A stretch of 5,757 nucleotides of DNA from Achromobacter sp. (GTDB lineage Bacteria; Pseudomonadota; Gammaproteobacteria; Burkholderiales; Burkholderiaceae_B), in contig DMTA01000298.1 of the NCBI GenBank assembly GCA_003454835.1, positions 1 through 5,757 of the forward strand. Direction: 5' to 3'. Shown piece after piece: positions 1-5,103 of the stretch. Positions within the stretch are counted from its first letter, which is position 1. Each line of letters starts with the position of its first letter. The position numbers and the translations under genes were made by a program. The notes beneath the pieces are model-generated. The model was not told where the DNA came from and did no database searches. It worked only from the letters and a program-made list of their open reading frames with translations.

Positions 1-31
1 CCCGACCTGACGCGGCCGTGGCGAGACGCGC

Positions 32-1015
32 TCAGAACGTGATCGTGGCGGTGACGACGTCGCGGTACGTGCCGGGCCGGGGCGTCGTCTGCGCAGGCAC
101 GCGGCCATACACCGTAAAGGTCTGGTTGGCGCCCGTGCCCACGCCAGCCCGCGGCGCGCCGCCCGACGCATCGCCCCAGACGGTGCCGTAGGCCGCGTCC
201 TGGTATAGCTGATAGTTGACGGTGTCGGCGGCGGTCGTGTGCTTCATCTTGCGCGCCAGCACGTTGCCGGCGACCGAGCCGCCGTTCAAGGTCAAGGAGA
301 AGGCGTTGGCGTTGGTGCACCGGACGGTGATCTGGCTGTTGGCCGTGACCGCGGCGTTCAGCACGCCGCGCGGGGGAAACGCCATGTCCGTCGCGTTGAT
401 GGTGCAGTTCTTCTGCACGGTCGTGCGCACCACCAGCGGAATCGTGATGCGCTGCGTCGGCGCCGCCAGGGGGCAATTCGACAGACCCGACAGCAGGCCG
501 AACAGCACGTCCAGGCGGCCGGTCGTGGCATAGGTTTCGCTGTAGACGGTATTGGCGTTGCCGACCGTCGGCACCGTGGACTGCCCGCCGGGAAGCTTGC
601 CGTAGAACCGGAAGGTGGTGGACACGTTGCCGCCCCCCAACAGCGGCCCGGTGAGCGTCTGTGAAGTCGGCTGCCCGGCCGTCGCCGCGCCCCAGATCTG
701 GGTCCGCGCCGCGTCCGTGTAAAGGTTGTAGTTCATGCGGTTCGTGCCCGCGCCCAGGGCGCGCGCGGCGATGGACGGACTGGTGTTGCCCACGCCAAGG
801 CTGAAGCACAGCCGCGCGCCGATGGCCAGCAGCGAGAAATTGCAGGTCACGGCGACCGTTCCGTCCGCCACCGTGTCGCCCGGCAGCAGCGGATTGACCG
901 TGCCGAAGTCCAGCGTGGCGGTCGTGCCGGCGGACAGCGCGCACGTGTTTGCCTGCGCCGCGCCGGCATAGCCCGCACAGACGCCCAGGGCGGTAAGCAG
1001 CAAGGCGATCTTCAT
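32..1015 (-). CDS. Two-domain SCPU (spore coat U) tip subunit / adhesin of an archaic chaperone-usher pilus, CsuE-like
   Basis: This 327-residue secreted protein is the likely distal tip and adhesin of the pilus. A Sec signal covers residues 1-22, with probable cleavage after AQA22. Two SCPU-type domains follow. The N-terminal one spans about 23-185 and has four cysteines (C25, C58, C70, C181). The C-terminal one spans about 200-327, with C204 and C233, a VWGD segment near 279-282, and a C-terminal GTY...VTATITF strand typical of the family. The mature protein has only two residues before its first cysteine, so it lacks the N-terminal donor strand that a shaft pilin needs; this supports a tip position. 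The start is the ATG overlapping the usher stop (ATGA), preceded by GAGGG at 5 nt. The frame is open far upstream, but that part lies inside the usher gene. In Acinetobacter CsuE the N-terminal domain binds hydrophobic surfaces through exposed hydrophobic loops. Here the stretch VLFGLLSGL (170-178) is a candidate for such a loop. The family call is firm; the ligand is unknown. Confidence 0.9.
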   Translation of the reverse strand: MKIALLLTALGVCAGYAGAAQANTCALSAGTTATLDFGTVNPLLPGDTVADGTVAVTCNFSLLAIGARLCFSLGVGNTSPSIAARALGAGTNRMNYNLYTDAARTQIWGAATAGQPTSQTLTGPLLGGGNVSTTFRFYGKLPGGQSTVPTVGNANTVYSETYATTGRLDVLFGLLSGLSNCPLAAPTQRITIPLVVRTTVQKNCTINATDMAFPPRGVLNAAVTANSQITVRCTNANAFSLTLNGGSVAGNVLARKMKHTTAADTVNYQLYQDAAYGTVWGDASGGAPRAGVGTGANQTFTVYGRVPAQTTPRPGTYRDVVTATITF

Positions 1016-3357
1016 GGTTGCCCTCGATCCAACGGCTCGCACACGATCGGTCCCAGCGTCGGCAGCGGATCGGCATCCGAGTGCACGTAATCGAACACGG
1101 CCTCGCACGCCACGCCGCCGCCGCGAACGCGCAACCGGTTGGCGGCCGCCACGTCCTCCACGAACGTCAGGCCGTCGTAGCCCACGACCGTGCGCTTGCC
1201 GCTTTCGATGTGGGCAACCTCCGCCCCGACCGGCACGAAGGCCCCGTCCGGCAGCGTCAGGATCACCGAGGCCGCGTCGTACTTTTCCACCTTGAACGTG
1301 GTCAGCACGCCGGCGCCGGACTGCGGCACGACGACCGCCCGTGTCGAGTCCAGCCGCACGTCCACGGGCAGGTCCTCGGGGTCGATGGAGATGCGGTTGG
1401 TCTGGTAAGCGTTCAGGTCCGGCACCAGCAGATGGCCGCTGCCATTGGTGCGGCCCAGCCGGCGGTTTTCGTGCAGCACGGCGACGTCGGCCGTGCCGTC
1501 GGTGGAGACCAGCGCAAAGCTGTCGTTGATGCGGCGCGAAGGGATCACGGCGCCATCCATCATCACCAGCGATCCCGAGGCCTGCACCGACGCCTGCGTG
1601 CGGCCGCCGTAGTCCTGCACCAGCCCGCTCACCAGCCCGTACTGGCCCAGGTACTGGACCTGGCCCTGATTGAGCTGCATGCCGCCGCTGCGGCCGTTCT
1701 GCACCGCCCACCCCCAGCCGCCCTCGTAGGGCACGCTGCTCTGCGCATTGACGCTGTACGTGTCCTCGCCGCCTTGGCGGCCGACCGACACGCCGGCCTG
1801 CGCGCGCTCGCCCAGCATCACCGCCAGGCCCAGGAACACGCCTTCCGAATTCGATTGCGAAAAGTCCTTGTACGCGCTCAGCGTCAGGACCACGCGGCTG
1901 TGCAGGTTGGCCGTGTATGAGGCCGACCCCAGCTTTGCCATCGGCACGTTCGGCATGCGGTAGCCGATGTAGCTGAGCGCCACGCTTTGCGAGCGGCCCA
2001 GCGGCATCGACACCGTTACGCGCTCGGTCTGGCGTGGCACGGGCGCGTCCTCGCGCGAGCCCAGGTCGCCGTAGTTGCCGATCAGGCGCGTGGCCTGCGT
2101 GTCAACGCTGAACTCCGGCCGCACGTACTGGTAGCCCAGGCTGGCCTGGCCGCCGCTGAAGTCCCCCGCGCTGCCGGAGAGCGAGCCGCTCAGCACGCCA
2201 AGCTGCCCCATCTTGACCATCGCGCCGGCGCCCGCGTTGTACAGCCCCGGGCCGGCCTCGGTGTGCGCCTCCAGCGTCAGGTTGTCGGTGTAGCCATAAC
2301 GCCCAGACGCCGTCAGCACCGGCTTGCTGTCGTAGTCGAACGAGCGCACGCTGAACTGGCGGCGCACAAACCCCGCCTCGACCGACCAGCTGGACAGCCC
2401 CGCCGCCAGCATCCGCGGGTCGATGTACAGCGGCACCGACGTGCTGACGGTGCGGCCCAGCGCGTCGCGCGTGATCAGCGTGGCCTGGCCCGCGCCGGTG
2501 ATGCCCGGGATCTGGTTCACCACGAACGGCCCCGGCGGGACGTTGCCCGAATACTGCTGCACGCCGTTGACGAACAGCGACACCGACGACGGCACGACGG
2601 ACGACGCGCTCAGCGACGAAACCGGAAAGGTGACCAGGTCCGGGCGCAAAGCAAAATTGCGCCCCCATTGCACGCCGGCCACGCGCACCGAGCGCGACCA
2701 ATTCAGCGACGAGGTGATCGTGTCGCCCAGACGCAGCGTGCGCAGCGTCTCCTGATCCGAGCGCGTCCAGAACGTGTCGTAGCGCACGTATTCATCGCCG
2801 CGGCCGCCGAAGTAGGCCGTGCCCGAATTGCTGAATACGCCATTCGAATCGAAGTAGCGCTGTTCGGAATACAGCGACAGCCCGTACTCGTAGTCGGTCT
2901 GCGCATAGGCGTCGTAGTTCACCACCACGCCGCGCCCGGCCGTCGCCAGCGGGGTGGCCGGCAGCCCGCGCGTGTTCACCTCGTACGGCATGCGCAGCGT
3001 GTCGGGCAGCACCAGATCCACGGTCTGCGCCGCCGGGTTGTACACATAGCGCAGGCCTGCCACGGCGTCCAGGTTGACTTCGCGCGTGGCGGACATGCCG
3101 ATCACGGACAAGTCCACGCCCAGCGAGCGCAGCGCGGCCCCGCTGACTGACAGGCGGCCGTGCGTGTCGTGAAAGCGCAATAGCTGGGATGTGTTGACGC
3201 CGTTGATGCTGACCTCCAGATACACGTCGCGCTCGGCAATGCTGCCGAACGAGACCAGTTGACCGGGCACATCCGCCGCCTGAGCCGTCGCACCCAGCAG
3301 GAAGAGTGCGATTCCCAAGGCGCGTTGCCCGCGGAGACGGGTAGCGCGCACTGCCAT
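1012..3357 (-). CDS. Outer-membrane fimbrial usher (PapC/CsuD-type)
   Basis: This 781-residue usher is the pore and assembly platform that receives chaperone-subunit complexes and secretes the growing pilus across the outer membrane. The signal peptide covers residues 1-27 (cleavage after AQA). The N-terminal periplasmic domain follows to about residue 130, with the family pattern YLEVSINGV at 46-54. The barrel begins near 145. The conserved block before the plug is present: LGDTITSSLNWSRSV (210-224), then GVQWGRNFALRPDLVTFPV (228-246). The plug covers roughly 254-312, with VPSSVSLFVNG, PPGPFVVNQIPG and DALGR. The C-terminal domains end with the only two cysteines, C751 and C773, spaced as in the usher C-terminus. 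The length fits archaic ushers and I see no frameshift. The start has AGAAGGG at 6 nt (3370-3364). The gene lies 59 nt after the chaperone and overlaps the tip gene by 4 nt. Confidence 0.97.
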   Translation of the reverse strand: MAVRATRLRGQRALGIALFLLGATAQAADVPGQLVSFGSIAERDVYLEVSINGVNTSQLLRFHDTHGRLSVSGAALRSLGVDLSVIGMSATREVNLDAVAGLRYVYNPAAQTVDLVLPDTLRMPYEVNTRGLPATPLATAGRGVVVNYDAYAQTDYEYGLSLYSEQRYFDSNGVFSNSGTAYFGGRGDEYVRYDTFWTRSDQETLRTLRLGDTITSSLNWSRSVRVAGVQWGRNFALRPDLVTFPVSSLSASSVVPSSVSLFVNGVQQYSGNVPPGPFVVNQIPGITGAGQATLITRDALGRTVSTSVPLYIDPRMLAAGLSSWSVEAGFVRRQFSVRSFDYDSKPVLTASGRYGYTDNLTLEAHTEAGPGLYNAGAGAMVKMGQLGVLSGSLSGSAGDFSGGQASLGYQYVRPEFSVDTQATRLIGNYGDLGSREDAPVPRQTERVTVSMPLGRSQSVALSYIGYRMPNVPMAKLGSASYTANLHSRVVLTLSAYKDFSQSNSEGVFLGLAVMLGERAQAGVSVGRQGGEDTYSVNAQSSVPYEGGWGWAVQNGRSGGMQLNQGQVQYLGQYGLVSGLVQDYGGRTQASVQASGSLVMMDGAVIPSRRINDSFALVSTDGTADVAVLHENRRLGRTNGSGHLLVPDLNAYQTNRISIDPEDLPVDVRLDSTRAVVVPQSGAGVLTTFKVEKYDAASVILTLPDGAFVPVGAEVAHIESGKRTVVGYDGLTFVEDVAAANRLRVRGGGVACEAVFDYVHSDADPLPTLGPIVCEPLDRGQP
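1021..1025 (-). promoter_or_regulatory. Shine-Dalgarno of the tip gene, inside the usher 3' end
   Basis: GAGGG on the minus strand lies 5 nt before the ATG at 1015. It fixes this start over the longer open frame, and together with the ATGA overlap it suggests translational coupling to the usher. Confidence 0.65.
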
Positions 3358-3363
3358 AGACTG

Positions 3364-3370
3364 CCCTTCT
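3364..3370 (-). promoter_or_regulatory. Shine-Dalgarno of the usher gene
   Basis: AGAAGGG on the minus strand lies 6 nt before the ATG at 3357 and supports that start. It sits 7 nt downstream of the inverted repeat at 3378-3401. Confidence 0.65.
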
Positions 3371-3377
3371 GTGGTTG

Positions 3378-3401
3378 CCGGCGGGCCGTGGGGTTCGCCG
3401 G
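3378..3401 (-). repeat. GC-rich inverted repeat (potential RNA hairpin) in the chaperone-usher gap
   Basis: CCGGCG (3378-3383) and CGCCGG (3396-3401) are exact reverse complements separated by 12 nt, within the only sizeable gap of the operon (3358-3416). A perfect 10-bp palindrome, GACCGCGGTC, occupies 3401-3410 and shares its first base with the repeat, so two alternative structures are possible. There is no U-run after the stem, so it is not a classical terminator. It could affect usher translation or mRNA processing; that role is inference. In DNA this GC-rich, six-base complements also arise by chance. Confidence 0.4.
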
Positions 3402-3416
3402 ACCGCGGTCATGCTT

Positions 3417-4124
3417 TCATCGCGGGCTGACAGTGAGCGTGTCGCCGTTGACCATGGCCCTGATCCTTACCGGCCCGGTGGCCCCCTGCTTGGCCGGGAT
3501 ATTCCACTGGCGCGCGCGATTGGCCAGCGCATAACCCAGCAGTCCCTCCACCTGGGCCACGGGCTTGCCTGCCGAATTCAGGATCTCCAGCGCGGCCACC
3601 TGCGCATAGCGGGTGCCGCTGTTCGACACGCGCACCACCCAGTCGCCGCCAGAACGTTCCGCGCGCCAGGCCAGCTCGGGCTCGGGCGACGGCGTCGTGC
3701 CGGCCACGAACACCGGCACCGAATAGCGCAGGCGCAGCACCACGCCATTCACGCCGGGCGAGGACGGATCGGGAATCTCGTCGATGATGAGGCGGAACCC
3801 TTTCTGCAGCGACGGCGCGTCCTTGGACACGCGCACCAGCCGCACCAGCTGCTCGCCGCCGGGCGGCACCTGGATGATGGGTGGACTGGCCTGGATGTCC
3901 TCGGTCGGGGACAGCACGTCGTCGCCATTCGCCTGTTCCCAGCCGTAGATGCGCACCTGGCCGTAGATCGGCGTGGACCCGGGATTGCGCAGCATGATGC
4001 CGCTTGCGCCTTGGGTGGGAGCAAGTTCGACCAGCACCGGAGAAATCTGCAAGGCAGCCGCAACCGCCGCGCCGCCACAGCCCGCCAGGCAGGCCGCGAG
4101 CAGCGCCCGAAAAAACATCCGCAT
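3417..4124 (-). CDS. Periplasmic pilus-assembly chaperone (PapD-like, CsuC-type)
   Basis: This 235-residue chaperone folds and caps pilus subunits in the periplasm by lending its G1 strand, then hands them to the usher. A leader covers about residues 1-24. The N-terminal Ig-like domain spans about 25-140. It starts with LQISPVLVEL, contains NPGSTPIYGQVRIYGW (47-62), the VPPGGEQLVRLVRV strand (86-99) and FRLIIDEIP (110-118), and ends in the alternating hydrophobic G1 strand VVLRLRYSVPVFV (128-140). The C-terminal domain runs about 148-235, with VRVSNSGTRYAQVAALEI (164-181) and a closing strand GDTLTVS. The start ATG has AAGGGAG at 7 nt; a second ATG at codon 3 is possible but less well placed. 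The only two cysteines, C12 and C16, are in the leader, where LAGC resembles a lipobox. The gene begins 12 nt after the pilin stop, so cotranscription is very likely. Confidence 0.95.
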   Translation of the reverse strand: MRMFFRALLAACLAGCGGAAVAAALQISPVLVELAPTQGASGIMLRNPGSTPIYGQVRIYGWEQANGDDVLSPTEDIQASPPIIQVPPGGEQLVRLVRVSKDAPSLQKGFRLIIDEIPDPSSPGVNGVVLRLRYSVPVFVAGTTPSPEPELAWRAERSGGDWVVRVSNSGTRYAQVAALEILNSAGKPVAQVEGLLGYALANRARQWNIPAKQGATGPVRIRAMVNGDTLTVSPR

Positions 4125-4131
4125 CGGGCGG

Positions 4132-4138
4132 CTCCCTT
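4132..4138 (-). promoter_or_regulatory. Shine-Dalgarno of the chaperone gene, overlapping the pilin stop codon
   Basis: On the minus strand AAGGGAG lies 7 nt before the chaperone ATG. Its first two bases are the last two of the pilin TAA stop (4139-4137). A terminating ribosome would therefore be placed on this site, which suggests coupled translation of pilin and chaperone. Confidence 0.7.
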
Positions 4139-4640
4139 AGAAGTAGACCGTCGCGGTGACTGTGGAGGAATACGTGCCGGGCGCCGGCGTGGTCTGCGCG
4201 GGCACGACGCCGTTCACCTGGATGGGCTGCGCGGCGCCGGTGCCGGTGCCGCCCACGCGGGCCGCAACGTCAGCATCGCCCCACACGACCGTCGTGCTGC
4301 CCGGTTTATAGAGCTGGTAGGCGACCGTTGCGGTATTGGCGCCGGTGCCGCTCAGAAATCGCTGGGCTTCCGTCGATCCCGTGCCCGTGCCCGCGTTCAG
4401 GCCGACGGTATACGGGGTGGTATTGCTGCACGTAACGGACAGATTGGTATTGCCGGTGACCGCTGTATTCAAAACGCCTTGACTGCCGAAACTCAGATCG
4501 GTGGCGGAAATGACGCAATTGGCGGTAATGGTGAGCGTGACGTTGAAATTGGCGGTGGCGGTCTGAGCGAGCGCTATGCCGGGCGCCGCACCACCGATAA
4601 ACAAACACAAAGTCGCTGCATGTAGGGTCGAGCGTTTCAT
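4137..4640 (-). CDS. Major SCPU-domain pilin (spore coat U family), CsuA/B-like
   Basis: This 167-residue secreted subunit probably forms the pilus shaft. The signal peptide covers residues 1-25 with cleavage after IALA. The mature N-terminus, QTATANFNVTLTITAN (26-41), has alternating hydrophobic residues and precedes C42, as expected for a donor strand that completes the next subunit. C42 and C71 are the only cysteines of the mature chain and probably form the conserved disulfide. Also present are QLYKPGSTTVVWGD, with the family's WGD, and a final strand GTYSSTVTATVYF. The start is the ATG at 4640, with GGAGG at 8 nt and a good signal peptide directly after it. The frame is open to an ATG at 4703, but that would bury the signal behind 21 residues. 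It is first in the operon, as expected for the most abundant subunit. The 5' part (about 4441-4620) is near 56% GC, lower than the other genes. The family call is firm; 'major' rests on gene order and the donor strand. Confidence 0.92.
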   Translation of the reverse strand: MKRSTLHAATLCLFIGGAAPGIALAQTATANFNVTLTITANCVISATDLSFGSQGVLNTAVTGNTNLSVTCSNTTPYTVGLNAGTGTGSTEAQRFLSGTGANTATVAYQLYKPGSTTVVWGDADVAARVGGTGTGAAQPIQVNGVVPAQTTPAPGTYSSTVTATVYF

Positions 4641-4648
4641 GAAAAATG

Positions 4649-4654
4649 CCTCCA
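4649..4654 (-). promoter_or_regulatory. Strong Shine-Dalgarno of the pilin gene
   Basis: TGGAGG on the minus strand lies 8 nt before the ATG at 4640. It is the best ribosome-binding site in the window. It decides this start over the in-frame upstream ATG at 4703 and fits high expression of a shaft subunit. Confidence 0.8.
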
Positions 4655-4686
4655 CGGTATACGGTTGCACCATCAATCCTGCTGCG

Positions 4687-4693
4687 GATAATC
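4687..4693 (+). repeat. GATAATC motif, copy 1
   Basis: GATAATC, preceded by CG, so CGGATAATC (4685-4693) is identical to the nine bases at 4899-4907. It is close upstream of the pilin gene, about 47 nt from its start codon, where a regulator could act directly on operon transcription. Confidence 0.45.
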
Positions 4694-4697
4694 GTAC
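4692..4697 (-). promoter_or_regulatory. Weak candidate -10 box for the pilus operon
   Basis: TACGAT on the minus strand matches four of six bases of TATAAT, including the key first, second and last positions, and lies about 50 nt upstream of the pilin start. No acceptable -35 hexamer is found at 16-18 nt. It overlaps the first GATAATC copy (4687-4693). Treat as a weak candidate only. Confidence 0.2.
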
Positions 4698-4698
4698 G

Positions 4699-4711
4699 TC
4701 CAAATATTGGA
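4699..4711. repeat. Small palindrome TCCAA-ATA-TTGGA
   Basis: Perfect 5-bp arms around a 3-nt centre, 59 nt upstream of the pilin start codon. Short enough to be chance, but placed where an operator would be expected. Confidence 0.25.
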
Positions 4712-4783
4712 ATGCGGCACCAAATAGTTTCGTATTGACCCCCTACTTATTACGATTATTAACTTTTAAACCGGCGATTCCGC

Positions 4784-4798
4784 ACGCAGAGTCTGCGT
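4784..4798. promoter_or_regulatory. Perfect 7-1-7 dyad, candidate operator
   Basis: ACGCAGA, one central G, then TCTGCGT: exact inverted repeats with no mismatch. The site is about 145 nt upstream of the pilin start in otherwise AT-rich DNA. The single-base centre rules out a hairpin with full pairing, so a dimeric DNA-binding protein is the more natural reading. No known operator is recognised. Confidence 0.4.
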
Positions 4799-4877
4799 TT
4801 CCTCTCTGAAGGCTGGAAAAATTGTTGATGTACATATTGTTATTAATTAAATTTCGAGCCAGTTTCACATAGTGACA

Positions 4878-4906
4878 TTCACGACCGGATTATCTCATCG
4901 GATAAT
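4878..4906 (+). promoter_or_regulatory. Candidate sigma-70 promoter facing the MFS gene
   Basis: TTCACG (4878-4883; four of six against TTGACA), a 17-nt spacer, then GATAAT (4901-4906; five of six against TATAAT). It would give a leader of roughly 190 nt before the MFS ATG. The -10 box is itself one of the GATAATC copies, and the spacer contains the inverted copy. Confidence 0.3.
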
Positions 4907-4907
4907 C
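4888..4907. promoter_or_regulatory. GATTATC-6-GATAATC inverted repeat (motif copies 2 and 3)
   Basis: GATTATC (4888-4894) and GATAATC (4901-4907) are exact reverse complements with a 6-nt spacer, a geometry typical of a dimeric regulator site. Each half is preceded on the plus strand by CG. The same heptamer recurs at 4687-4693 and 4954-4960. No named regulator is recognised. Confidence 0.45.
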
Positions 4908-4933
4908 ATTCGCAAATCTGCGTGTTATACGGC

Positions 4934-4947
4934 TGCGCCCTGGCGCA
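4934..4947. repeat. Perfect palindrome TGCGCC-CT-GGCGCA
   Basis: Exact 6-bp arms around 2 nt, 7 nt upstream of GATAATC copy 4. The two-base centre is too tight for a fully paired hairpin, and no T-run follows, so it is not a terminator. It may be an operator-like site or chance. Confidence 0.3.
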
Positions 4948-4953
4948 TCAAGC

Positions 4954-4960
4954 GATAATC
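4954..4960 (+). repeat. GATAATC motif, copy 4
   Basis: GATAATC followed by CG; the nine bases GATAATCCG (4954-4962) equal the reverse complement of 4886-4894. It is the copy nearest the transporter, about 145 nt before its ATG. Confidence 0.4.
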
Positions 4961-5042
4961 CGTGTCTGCCCATCGGCTGCCGCCGCCCCTTTCGGATGAT
5001 CAGGCGTTCCGCGATACGCAGGGTGCAAATCCCCCGCCGCAT

Positions 5043-5048
5043 TAGAAT
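5043..5048 (+). promoter_or_regulatory. Candidate -10 box close to the MFS gene
   Basis: TAGAAT matches five of six bases of TATAAT and lies 55 nt before the MFS ATG. No recognisable -35 lies 16-18 nt upstream. If used, the transcript would exclude the in-frame upstream starts at 4996 and 5023. Confidence 0.2.
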
Positions 5049-5103
5049 CAGTCCCTACGACTCCGGACGCTCCGCCCGGACGCCCTCGCAGCGCAGCCCA
5101 TTC

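Larger units (their letters stand above)
4641..5103. other. Divergent intergenic region between the pilus operon and the MFS gene
   Basis: This 463-nt stretch has no credible gene. From 4681 to 4920 it is about 40% GC by hand count, against mid-60s in the flanking coding DNA, and includes TTAATTAA at 4843-4850. It must hold the promoter of the leftward operon, and may hold that of the rightward transporter. It carries repeated GATAATC motifs and several palindromes, listed separately. I found no strong two-box sigma-70 promoter facing the operon, so the operon may need an activator or another sigma factor. A short plus-strand open frame from 4576 to 4809 overlaps the pilin signal peptide antisense and has no ribosome-binding site. 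Confidence 0.8.

Noticed and set aside
977..979. Lipoprotein signal on the tip subunit (C13 in LGVC)
   Set aside because: The -1 and -2 residues do not fit a lipobox, the position is too early, and a clear AQA cleavage site follows.
32..1711. Longer form of the tip gene starting at 1711
   Set aside because: The extra 232 residues lie inside the usher gene in another frame, are Arg/Gly-rich without family features, and would bury a good signal peptide. The ATGA start at 1015 has its own Shine-Dalgarno.
2102..3412. Other minus-strand frames within the usher (2102-2701, 2703-2906, 2792-3412)
   Set aside because: Out of frame with the intact usher, and their Arg-rich translations look like frame-shifted usher sequence; no sign that the usher is broken.
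1018..4625. Long plus-strand open frames opposite the operon (1018-1920, 1987-3150, 3375-4625)
   Set aside because: They are antisense to clearly recognised genes, rich in Arg, His and Ala, and show no domains; typical shadows in GC-rich DNA.
32..4640. Sporulation role suggested by the 'spore coat U' family name
   Set aside because: The name comes from a Myxococcus protein; with a chaperone and usher alongside, these are secreted pilus subunits.
4641..4703. Upstream ATG (4703) of the pilin gene
   Set aside because: It adds 21 residues before a complete signal peptide, whereas the ATG at 4640 has GGAGG at 8 nt.
4576..4809. 77-codon plus-strand open frame
   Set aside because: Antisense to the pilin signal peptide, no ribosome-binding site, no recognisable feature; it runs through the AT-rich promoter region.
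4934..4947. TGCGCC-CT-GGCGCA as a transcription terminator
   Set aside because: Two-base loop and no T-run on either side, and it does not follow a gene end.
5062..5083. CCGGACGC direct repeat and TCCGG/CCGGA stem before the MFS gene
   Set aside because: Short, GC-rich and without supporting context; expected by chance at this composition.
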